From contig BCHH01000006.1 of assembly GCA_001599595.1 (NCBI GenBank), positions 596,874 through 660,873 of the forward strand: a stretch of 64,000 nt of DNA. Direction: 5' to 3'. The DNA is from Beverwykella pulmonaria. Its lineage: Eukaryota; Ascomycota; Dothideomycetes; Pleosporales; Melanommataceae. The position numbers and the translations under genes were made by a program. This document shows positions 43,603 to 54,035 of the stretch, one piece after another. The notes under the pieces are model-generated. The model was not told the origin of the DNA, ran no database searches, and saw nothing but the letters and a program-made list of their open reading frames with translations. Numbering within the stretch: the first letter of the stretch is position 1; each line of letters begins with the position of its first letter.

Positions 43603-44993
43603 ATGTTCGCCGTCATCCGCTACCTAAGGCGCCTGTACACAACCCTTTTCAACCCTCCTGCATCACCCAAAAGTAGCCACGCTCTGCGCTTCGGCATCCT
43701 GGGAGCTGCGAACATCGCGTGAGTATAAATATTGAAGTCCGTCCAAAAAAATCTCTTATTGGTGAGAGTGTAGCCCACAAGGCTTGTTGAAACCGGCGAA
43801 ATCACACCCCGAAGTCGTCGTAGCCGCTGTCGCAGCTCGTGATCCGAAGAAGGCTGAAGCGTTTGCAAAAAAGCATGGAATTCCTAATGTACACAAGACG
43901 TACGACGGTATGGCATTCCTATCTAACGACAGAACTAATTAGAAATCGCTCACGTAGGCCAGATCTTGTTGCGGACCCAACTATAGATTGCGTCTACATC
44001 CCGCTTCCCAATGGGCTTCACTACGAGTGGGCGCTCAAAACCCTCTTGGCTGGAAAGCACGTGCTCCTCGAGAAACCCTCTGTATCCAACGCCACAGAAG
44101 CGAAATCGCTCTTCCGGCACCCACTTCTCAGCAAGCCAGATGCGCCTGTCTTGCTCGAAGCATTCCACTACCAGTTCCACCCCGCCTGGCAGCTTTTCCT
44201 GACCTTGTTCGATCCCCAGGACGTCGAACATGTGGATGTAGTCAATTCGGTCTTGGCGGGGACGTTGCCGCTCGATGATATTAGATGGAGGTATGAGCTT
44301 GCCGGGGGCACGATGATAGATTTTGGTTCGTACGCTGTGAGTTCGGTACGGTCTATATTCGCTGCGGAACCGAAAGCAATAAAAGACGTGACGTATCGAC
44401 CCATGCCTGAAGGTTTCGATAAGAAGTGCGATGAAGCCATGTATGCAACTTACGAGTTTGAAAACGGAGGGACGGCGAAGATCTCGGTTGATTTGCAGGC
44501 TAGAGGCGGGTATTGGTTCCCTGCTTTAACGAAGAATTGGCCCAGTCTGGTGAATGCGCTGCCGACGTTGACGGTGGGCTTGCAGGCGAAGAAAGAAGGT
44601 GCCGAAAACGGACATGAGAAGTGGACACAGAGGACCATTGTGTTTCATTGTTATATGGGGCCACATATGTACCACCGAATTGACATTGTCACCACGACTG
44701 AGCTCAGAAACCCGCAGGATGGAGGGAAGGTCGTCAAGTCGGAGAAGAAGATGGAGTATTTGAAAGCGTACAAGTATGCGAAAAGTGAAGAAGGCAAGAA
44801 GGGAGAAGAGTGGTGGTCTACGTATCGGTATCAGCTAGAAGAGTTTGTGAATCGGGTGAAGAAGAGGGAGGGCTCGGGTGTTTGGGTTGAGGGCGAAGAC
44901 TCGATTAGGCAGATGGAGGTGATCGATGCGACTTATTTGAAGGCTGGTTTGCCCTTGAGGCCGACGAGTAAGGTGCTGGCTTCGGAGAGCTAG
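43603..44993 (+). CDS. Gfo/Idh/MocA oxidoreductase (dihydrodiol/xylose dehydrogenase-like)
   Basis: Exons 43603-43718, 43774-43907 and 43963-44993 give 426 residues. The second intron uses acceptor GGCCAG at 43962 and not the nearer GTAG, because only that restores KTYDDLVADPTIDCVYIPLPNG. The Rossmann motif is RFGILGAANIA (about 30-40). The family signature LEKPSV follows CVYIPLPNGLHYEWALKTLLAGKHVL. The catalytic-domain segment EAFHYQFHPAWQ is intact. Fungal relatives are annotated as NADP-dependent D-xylose 1-dehydrogenase or trans-1,2-dihydrobenzenediol dehydrogenase; the substrate here is not known. There is a hydrophobic N-terminal extension of about 28 residues ahead of the fold. Confidence 0.9.
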
Positions 44994-46709
44994 CATAGGA
45001 AGTTGTTCTTATGGTCCTCATATTAATTTTGCTAATTTGTGAGTATCATTGATGGATTTCCACTCTTACACGAAAAGAGCTCAGAGGTTTAACCACCGCT
45101 AACTCTAAAGTTAGCACCTTCGTTTCTGTTCAGGAGACTCAATATCTTCGTAAGGCGCTAGTTGCTAATCTATCGGATCGAACACTTCTTCAAACAGTGT
45201 CTATAATTCGATCCTCATTCGTTTGGCCATTAGACCTCAGCCGCACCAATCTTTCAGCTGGCGGAGTTGTTGTCATCCTTATCCTCGTCGCCGCGGGAAT
45301 CGCAAGAGCGAGCGTAGTCGAACGTCCTCCAATCGTGCCCCAACTAGCTACAAGTTAGCAGCCAAGCTTAAACCAGACAGAGATAGAAGAACACCATACC
45401 CTGACTTCCCAGTTTCATAGCTACCAGTGAGAACAGAATAACCTAGATATCGAGACTAAACAACTCGTTGACAAAAGAGACCCAGGGCCAAACTTGTGCG
45501 TCCATTTCTGCAACTCGCGCTCCGCGACGAACATCGAAAAAAAAAAACCCCCCCATTTATCGTGGGAAGCTGCCTGATGGCCAGCAGCGGCAGGATCTTC
45601 ATGATGTGGAAGGCTTGGTAAGTCCGATGATGAAGAGTATCGTGTTGAAGACGCGGAAATAAACCATGCCCAGACGGAATACTTCCATGAAGACGACGAT
45701 CTGCATGATGACAATTATCTTCTCTTCAAAACAGTAAAAGAAGTTGTTGAAATAGGCGCTTCTGCTCCACCGCCGGTGTTGAGACAGACAGTGTTTGAGG
45801 GATTGGGCGCGACTGCGCCACAAGGTACTACAACAGCTTTCTGTGATCTTTGAGCGGCAGGGATACGCCGTATCAAGCCGATTGTGCACGGCACTGTACA
45901 ATTTATACTCCTCTTACAGAGTCCTCCTCTATTCTAGGAACATCTCAGGGATCGCAATAAGGAATCTGGGGGGCATTTTGGTCCTCCATGTCACGTAGAC
46001 CGAGCTCGATCCAACTTTTCTTTCGCAGCCATCCTTTCTCCGCGAGCACTCCTTAAACAGGGGGTTAAAAGTTATCTCGGGGTTGTGTTTTGACTCCTGG
46101 GAGCGTTTTTGACATACAGCTCAGCCAGCCAACAAGGGTTGAAACAGTCCCTGGGGTCACATTTGACCTTCCAGGTAACGGAGCTCAGGTAATAACGGTG
46201 TCTGGGTAATGCTAACGTTCCTTCCTGTGTGGCGAGACAATCCTCCGTGCTGAGACATATGAGGGGTACTTTGAGTTTGAGCAACTCGATTTCTGCGCAC
46301 ACGTTGATATTTGCCATAATTCTGTATAAGTAGTATGCTATAGCTATTCATAAATGAGAGACATGGGAGCAGCGGGGCATCAGTCGAGTCATTGGCCGAG
46401 AACCCGTACACGCCACGATACATTCAAAGACGAGCAGTGCATGTTGCCGAGGCGGAAGCAGATGTAGACCGCAGTTATTGAGGCTCATAGCAAGGTTATA
46501 ATCCAGTGCTCATAAGAAGAACGATCTGAGAAATGATTGAGTCGACTCATACCAACCTGAAAGGCTCTTGTTATTCTGCATTCAGCCAGCTACGTTCGAG
46601 AGCTACTTCTCGAAATCAGTCTTGAAGCAGACAATACGTCCAGTTCCTGCTTTGTATCACTGTCATATTGTTATTATACCCGAATATGAAATAAGACCAG
46701 AGCCCAACT
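44994..46709. other. Intergenic; contains a degenerate coding fragment
   Basis: About 1.7 kb with no intact gene. The one coding-like piece is described separately at 45480-45853. Confidence 0.4.
45480..45853 (+). pseudogene. Decayed C-terminal gene fragment, unknown family
   Basis: A natural-looking peptide KLVRPFLQLALRDEHR runs into an 11-A/7-C homopolymer (45538-45555), then continues in another frame as GKLPDGQQRQDLHDVEGL. After GTAAGT it continues in a third frame with acidic DDEEYRVEDAEINHAQTEYF and KEVVEIGASAPPPVLRQTVF to a stop at 45851-45853. Homopolymer slippage plus an intron would reconcile the frames, but no start is visible. Confidence 0.35.
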
Positions 46710-49468
46710 TCACATATCCAACTGTGCGATAAATGAAGTCCTGTGCCAATCGTCGAGGTTGCTGAAGTATGAGGTGCATGCCTGCTCCCGCTGTGGAAAA
46801 ATTCTATATCCCTCATAAATGCCACAAGCGCAATACGACTCCAACATCTCATTCTTGACATGTGGAAGCATCCCAGGATCTCCAGTTCGAAGGCATTCAA
46901 GGATAGCATCGATGGTGATATGTTGTGACAACCAGGGATGGCTTTCTTGCTGGCGACGATATGTGAGCAGCTCCGCCTGGCACGCTGCCCAGACATGACC
47001 TAGGTGGGCATTTCGTCCAAATGCGCGACGATCTCCTGAATACTCAATATGGCGACAAGGGGCCGGAAATCCTAAATCGCCGTCGTAAAAGATCTCTTGC
47101 ATCAATAGGGACTCATCTAGTTCAGGCTTATCGTCAAAGATGTCGTCGTACTCTTCGATCTCTTCGTACTCTTCGTACTCTTCGTATGCTTCCAATATGG
47201 CCTCATGTTCTTCCTCGTATCCTGGTGGAGGATGTCTCTCAGATACCCATCGGTGCTGCTCCTCGATATGTTGTAGAATGAGGACAAAGGCCGCCCAGCC
47301 CTTCTGAGCTTCTGGCGAGCCACACTGCTGTGCAGTGACATCGACTCGCATCGCAAGCTCAAAGGGAGATAGTTCTTCATGAGCGCAGCGATCGTGATCC
47401 ATACCATCTTGTAATAGATGAGTAGATACGTGGGACTTGGAGAAGTTTAGACCGTGACATGTGTTGGAGACAGTGAACTGAAAAAGGCAGCAGATCATGC
47501 CAAACAGGTCCTCCCCATCCATGCCACTTCTCAATAACTGTACGGCAGTCAAGACCATCGCGTGCAGGGGTTGCAGCTCCAGCGTCAATGCACAACTGAA
47601 GCAGCGCCTAAGAAACAAGCCGCTTGTTGCTGGCAGCGAGTGCAAAGACAGAACCTCGATGCAATGGCAGATGGCTTGAATTGAGGTGTGGCAAAATTTG
47701 TGCTTCCAGCTGAGTGGCACCTTAACTGCTCCACCGCTAATCAGCTTGCGATATGAGTCTGATTCCGCATCCCACCGACCACAGATGTCCACCTCCTCTC
47801 CTGCATAGCCTCGGACACCTCTCAGGGTGTCATCCACGATCTCGAGTGGTGTACCAGAGTGGCTACGTAAGATCCGAAGCATGAGTGCATCAAACACAGT
47901 GTGCCCTTTGCCGTCTCGGTCAAACGCCCCGCGATCGAATTTGTCTGATTCTAAAAACAGGAGATTCATGATTTGGCAGCATGTCTTACCACCATCTAAG
48001 TAAGCAGCAGCTAGATGAGCAGGATAAATGCCTTGAGTGTCACGTTTCGAAAATGCTGTGTAGTCCTCCGATGATTGAGGCGTTATCATCCGATCGAGCA
48101 ATTCAAGATTGCGACCCATGATGGCGAAACCTAACCCTTCCCTCCAAATCTCGTCTTGAGACTTGCGTGCTGCTTGGCTGATATAGCCCAGATCGACTGG
48201 GAGCTGGGATGCTTGAACCGTACTGAATGAGTTTGACTCGAGACCATCTTGCAGCTTCTGCTCCAAAGGCTCGGTAAGCCATTGGTCGGGCCATGCCTGA
48301 GACAAAGCATCACTTGAACTTGCCTGCGCATCTTCGCCAAGCCATTCAATATTGCCATGTTTATCCATGGAGATATGGATGGTCCATCGGCACAAAGGTG
48401 GAGGTGCCGAAGCTTGCACGACGGCACGACGTTCTGAGTCTGGGGACCGGGGACCTAAAGAAGATAGGTGTGCTGGTGGAGTAGGCGCGAGCAAGCCTGG
48501 AGAAGTCGCATTCTGGAAATCCTGCCAGAGGTCGTCTGCAGTCCAATGTTTAGGGCCACGACCCCAGTGTTTTGCGGTAATGAAGCCGAAGTACCAGAAC
48601 TCATACATCCACGTGGAAAATACTCTGCAAGATAATTAGTAAGTTTCTTTAAACCATGAGCCACACGCACTTCTTGTCTCCGCCACTGAATGCTCGTAAA
48701 AGTCCCTCGAAGTCTCCAGCAACGAATAAGGCAGCATTCTGTCGAGCCGTTCTCAAGCTGACGGCTTGAGCAAGCCCTGGGGAAAGGGCCGTATCTGCCG
48801 CGGGTGACGCTATAGACACGTCGCTCGGAGTAGAAACGGACATTGCCGAAGGAGACGGGTGATCCATGAGCTGCGGAAAGTGGCGTAACAGTGCGCAGTA
48901 TGGCAAATTCCAATTCATGAAGGTCCTGCCTGCCTTGTTAGCGTCTTAACAAACCCTGCTTTGACTTTACTCGCATCGTGTTACCGGCAATCCCATTGAA
49001 AGTGAAGGCATGTCTGGATCCACCGGCGTTTGGAGAAAACAAGATGGCGGGTATTTGCTTTTTCCTCTGGGCTTTCTCGAATCGAATGAGTTTTTGAGTA
49101 TCAACAACTCGAGTCTGGTACCTGACGACCGTCCCTTGCCCGGCATTAAGTCGTCGCTGAGATTTGCCGACAATACGGGCCTTCGTTTCAGAGCTCATAC
49201 TTTTTTTCCAGTTCCACTTGTCGAAACGGTACTTGTATTGATGCACTCTTCGCAGTGTTAGTGGACGCCTGTATTGAATGATGGGGAGAGCGACGAACTC
49301 TGCATCAAAATCATGTTCATCGCGCATAATACCCTTGATTTTGGGCAGCTTGAAGTTCTCCTCCAGGTACAGTCGCTTGAGGAGCGGCTTGTGAATCTCC
49401 CATTTTTGGTTGAAAGGTACTCGCGCATTTACGGATCCGCCAATGTCCATTCGGTCGTGTGGCTCCAT
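46710..49468 (-). CDS. Clr5-domain protein with large C-terminal region
   Basis: Exons 49468-49299, 49247-48971, 48870-48671 and 48624-46710 give 853 residues. Residues about 21-70 are a Clr5 domain (KWEIHKPLLKRLYLEENFKL...GIMRDEHDFDAE-VHQYKYRFDKWNWKK). Intron 1 (51 nt) is a multiple of three; the unspliced frame stays open, but splicing restores the normal Clr5 spacing. Clr5, from S. pombe heterochromatin silencing, is an N-terminal module of many Pezizomycotina proteins, often with ankyrin-like C-termini. Here the segment around GIYPAHLAAAYLDGG looks ankyrin-like, and an acidic Tyr/Glu run (EAYEEYEEYEEIEEYDD) is encoded by a 9-bp DNA repeat near 47150-47190. The acceptor of intron 2 (48871) is my best guess. 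Confidence 0.75.
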
Positions 49469-50300
49469 GGTGAAGGACGGTCTTTGTGTACGGTGGTTAG
49501 TGGAGTAAGCAGGGCGAGGGAGTTAGATTGAAATGGCGATGGGGATTCTCTTGGTTGACCTTAGCATTATATAGTGGGAAAGTGTCCGCCTAGTTTGCGG
49601 TGTTTGCCCCTTGCCAAGTTTACAAAAGGCGACTATCCAATGAGACTGCTGGAGAGATTACACCAGGAGCCTGTGCACGAGCGGCCTCTTCCGACATGAC
49701 GTGGTTCTCCATGCGGGAACTGACGCCACGTTTTGCAAAAGTAGACTATCCAATGGCCTCTTTCACAAATATGCACACCGATGTGCCTGCAGCTGAGACA
49801 TCTCAGCGCCTTGGCCGCCGTGCATATTAGAACCCTAGCTTGCAAAAGTAGAATACCCAATGAGTAAGACTGATTTCGTTAGCCTGCCCGCGCATTCCTG
49901 TTGACAAAGGTAGAGTTCCCAATCGCAAGAGCTAGTTTTGAAGCTTTGGAACACTTAGTTGCATCTACGTTGGATTCATCATAGGAAATGACCCGTACAT
50001 CGGGCGAGACCCAGTATCGCCTGCTCCAAGAAGCAGGATCGTCCGCATGCAATCTAATGAAGAAATGCCTTCTCGTGGTCCAATAATACCTTCCTGTCAG
50101 GTGTTTGCGGCTGCTGCGTCGAAGGAGGTCTCAAGCAAGCACGCTGCCCAAATCTGTTGGAATATAAAGCCGTCCGAGTTCCTCAACATCCGCGTCCTGA
50201 CCGTTCACTCACCCTTCCACATCTTTTCGCCTCGGCTAGAATCCACGCCCTGACCCTTCACTCGTCCTTTAATATCTGTTTATCAATCGATTGATCTATA
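49469..50300. promoter_or_regulatory. Divergent promoter region with four CCAAT modules
   Basis: About 830 bp between the Clr5 gene (minus) and a small gene (plus). Four copies of a roughly 23-bp module ACAAAAGTAGACTATCCAAT (consensus) lie at 49622-49644, 49735-49756, 49842-49864 and 49903-49925. CCAAT is conserved in all four. CCAAT boxes bind the HapB/C/E complex in filamentous fungi. Confidence 0.6.
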
Positions 50301-50821
50301 ATGGCGCTTGCTCAAACTGGCTCTGGCTCTCAGAATTCTATGAACGCGAGAGTTGCGAAAGAGAAACTGGAACGTCCATCCCAAGATACTAGAACCAATT
50401 CGACGAAGGACAAGTACGTGTCTCAATCAGCCTCATCGCTGCTCATCCAGGGCTAATGATACCAAGGATGACTAAGCCCGTGGACGGGAACAAGTCTCAA
50501 GACAGCATTGTTCACCCTACTCATACGGCCGACCCCTGCGCCTATAGCGTTGACAAGACCATGGAAGCCATTGATAGTATCATGCTGGAGGGCGTTCACG
50601 CATCCCAGCTATGCCCGTGGCACACCCAACAAGTCACACATGCGAACGACCACGTGCCTGGGTTTGATCCAATGGAGAGGTACATGGCTGAAGCCGAAGC
50701 GGAGCAGAGCGCGGTATACCACGGTGTTCAGGAGGGTACTCTGTCCATTACGAAGGCTTGCACGTGTGCTGCAGTCCTGTCGGCCGCAATAAACTCAACG
50801 TCGAAAATTAGCTCTGTCTAG
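50301..50821 (+). CDS. Small hypothetical protein, two exons
   Basis: Exons 50301-50413 and 50467-50821 (53-nt intron GTACGT...ACCAAG with a CTAAT branch) give 155 residues. The N-terminus is polar (MALAQTGSGSQNSMNARVAKEK), the middle has YSVDKTMEAIDSIMLEGVHASQLC, and the C-terminus has the Cys/Ala-rich CTCAAVLSAAINS. No signal peptide or known domain is seen. It is divergent from the Clr5 gene across the CCAAT-module promoter. Confidence 0.5.
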
Positions 50822-51175
50822 CGGAGCCTACCCCGATGGCCAAAGCCATTGATAGACATTAAAGATAACCAATCCAGTCCGGAGTATCGAAAAGATCTGG
50901 ATTACCGGGAACCATCTTAGGCACGGCCGTAGGAGACTCAGCGATAGAAGAGGTCAATATAAGCTCATGTCTTTCCACGATCATACTGTTGTGTCTCTCG
51001 CCCATTGTTACTCCCTCGTATTTTCTTCTTGTGATGGAGGGATGTTAATAGGATAAGCATAGGATGTCGCGAGTTCTTTCAGTTCAAATATGTTGCGTGG
51101 ATTCCGGGTATCTGTACCGGCGTTACGGTATGCTGCGTTACTCAAAAGTACAAGTCCATTCCCGATGCACGAACC

Positions 51176-51257
51176 AAGTTAGGTTGGTTAGTTGCCGAGC
51201 TCGTCGTTCGGAGGGTACTGTATTCTACAGTACCCTTGACAGTGTCACTCCGTGACA
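51176..51257. repeat. Dispersed repeat, LTR-end-like, copy 2
   Basis: Partner of 40174-40302, lacking that copy's internal extra segment. Ends ACTCCGTGACA. Confidence 0.65.
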
Positions 51258-52809
51258 GGAAGAAGGGTGCTTCGCGGGCCAGGCCTAATGCATCTCCGCC
51301 ATTTCTAGTTAGTTTACTTTCATGCAAACTAACCCACTCAAGTTAACCATCTGTATTCCCTTGTTTCGTCAAAAAAACCTTATTCCAACTTCTTTTGACA
51401 CCTACAACACTAGAGGTATTGTATACTTGGTCTTCCACTCTACGTGTTGTAAAGGTTGTTTGGTTCGCCTATCGGCTCACGCAGAGACTTCGTCTCCGCA
51501 CCTCTCCTTTTCTACCATGACAACCAAATTTAGTCATCAGTCATGGTCAAGGAAAAATACACTTACTCATCCCATAATCGCTTTCCTTTTCATTTTTCTA
51601 TTCCCCTCATCATTTCCATATCCATCACCGCTTCGCTTCATCAATACCATTCCTCTTCGTTTCCTCTCCATTCTTGTCGTCCGTCCAGTATCTTTCTCAT
51701 CTTTTGTCATTCCATCTCTTTCCCGTGCTTGCCTTTGCCTTTGCCTTCTTGAAATCCAGCAAGACCGCCTCTTCCGCCCTCTATATAACCACGAAAGCTC
51801 CAGCTGTTCGTCGCCCTCATCTGTATCCCACACGATATATACTTTCTTCTCCTCCTGATGCGAAACTGCTTCTTCCAACCTTTTACAAAATCCAGTACCC
51901 CAAGAGTTTATACCCCATCGCATTTGACCTCTCCCCGTCACTTGTAACCGGGTTACCTTCTTCACAGCCAGTGATTGGCTGGGATAAGAGAAAGACTCAA
52001 TGAGATCGAGCGGTCCAAAGTGTTGAGATGTGACGGAGTAGATAGAAAGGAAGATGATTGATATTGATTCTACAGAGGAACTACCGAAGAGATATAGACT
52101 TACCAGGCAAGTTAGGAGCCTGCCAAGATAGTGAATCGCAAACATAAAGATGAGTCACATGAGCAAACACGGAAGTGAGTCACATGAGCAAACATGAAGT
52201 TGTCTCAACATGTGACACACAGGCCGACACAAAGCAATAAATGTTAGGCGATTCTGTTTTCATTAAGGTGTACCGATTCACAGGATATTTATCGAGTCTA
52301 CTCAACCGAACCAGTCAGCACTGTTGTTATGTGGGTATTCTTAGTGAAGTAGTCCATACGAGCTATAGGCTCTTAGAATCACCCCGTGATGGGAACAACT
52401 TTCGAAAGCCATCCCAAATACGTTGACAGAATCTCAGCTGCACATCAAGGAACACTGGAGCAGGGAGCAGGGTAAGAAGGCCACGTGAAGAGAGCCGCCG
52501 CAGTGAGACTTGAACCAGAAAGGAAGGATGCCCAATTTGAGGTGCGTGGCCGACTCGAGGAGTTGCGTCACATGTGTTTGGGATTTTCGCGTTTTGTTGT
52601 ATTGACAAATATTGGAGCAGGTAGGCTTGGGAGGACGTACCATCCACCAGAAGAACCCTTATCGGTTGCGTTGGGATGTCGGATATAGCTTCGTTGAAAA
52701 CTAAACTTCAAGATTGGGAGTGCGAAGCATTATAAAATGGTGTTTGTAAGCTGGAGTGAGGAGGAGAGGGGGCATGAAGAAGTGTATTGTATGTATATAT
52801 GTGTGTGTA

Positions 52810-52868
52810 TGAGATATGTACAGCTGATATATATATGACGGACTGATTAGTCAGTGGCATATCCACGT
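52810..52868. repeat. Dispersed repeat, copy 2 (possible MITE)
   Basis: Inverted relative to 32069-32125, with the same GACGGACTGATTAGTCAGTG core, AT run and CACGTG end. Confidence 0.75.
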
Positions 52869-54035
52869 GACGGTGTGTCCTGCTTACAGTGTTCGTGCAA
52901 GATAGGAGGAGAGAGCATTAAGAAATTTCGGGCAGTATTTTGCCTTTAAAACCGTGGTCCTGTGTAATCACCACACGGACTTGTGTCGCCCAAGCACTAC
53001 AGAGCTAGGGCCTTACCACTAGACAGTCTCTGTTCCTGAAAGCTAAGAAATTAGTTGAGTAGGCAAGCCTGAGGACGAATTCTACTTCAAGCCCAATGCG
53101 GTGATCAATGACCAGGGAGGGGGCCCCCAGCACTGAGATCTGGAAAGAAATCGGGGGTCATTTGCGCAGGTGCAATGCAAAATGAGGGTTGCCATAAGGT
53201 ACTTTTCCCATGCTCCAATCAAAAGCCTGCAGCGGGGGTGGGTGGTCCCTGCCATCGCAGGCCTATTTCTAGAACCCTCGCAGAAGATCTCCACCGTTGG
53301 AATTCTGTAAGCGTGTCTTGTCACAGTTTGCCGTGACTTAATTACATGACACTATTAGGGCATCGAATCTTATTAAACGGCCAAGAATTGTCCTTCTCAT
53401 CAGCCCAGATTTAAGATATTGCTTCATGGATTGGAGCGCTGTTTAAGTCTGCGTTGTATAAGCGGCAGGCGAATTTTACGGGTTTATTTCCAAGAAGAAG
53501 AACCAATAATCTGATCTGACGGCCCGCCCTAGAGTCGAGACATTGCTCATCCGCAGCATAATCATTAACACCGTCTCGAGAAATTCGGACTCATCAAGGC
53601 ACGGTAATCTGGACGGCGGAAATCACAGAAGTCCACTTTCATGGTCGTTTGTTAAATCCATAGACTAGAGGATAATTGATTGAAAGGGTTCAGCCACTCA
53701 CTCAGACGTTGAGTCTATTCGAGGTTCCACATATTAGATGTGGAACTAGGCTGAGGCGGCAATCAATGAGGAAGTTGATTGGCAAAGGAATGCTGCATAT
53801 CACATCGCGTTGAGCGGAAGCTACTGCACCTCGCCTAATATCGTACTGAGCTAAATATCTCCCTGATTTTTCCCTAGACAAAATATCAGGCAGCAGTCTT
53901 TTCACAACACTCGAGTAAAAGATTGGACATCCTAGTACAGAACCTTTCCTGGCCGAGACAACGGCCCTAGAGGGTTAAGCTAACCCTTGTATCGTGTAGT
54001 CAAGATTGCGTAACTCTCCTTCTAGATCATACCTG

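Larger units (their letters stand above)
50822..54035. other. 3.2-kb gene-poor stretch
   Basis: Contains two dispersed repeats (51176-51257 and 52810-52868), a long pyrimidine-rich tract at about 51540-51860, and a short direct duplication (AGTCACATGAGCAAACA) at about 52151 and 52183. No gene with recognisable motifs is seen. Confidence 0.45.

Noticed and set aside
43908..43957. Intron ending at the nearer acceptor GTAG (43957) in the Gfo/Idh gene.
   Set aside because: It shifts the frame; the acceptor at 43962 restores the conserved DLVADPTIDCVYIPLPNG.
52940..53045. Minus-strand tRNA-like sequence with an A-box-like TCTAGTGGTAAGG.
   Set aside because: No proper B box, no 7-bp acceptor stem, and the anticodon arm does not pair; at best a tRNA-derived relic.
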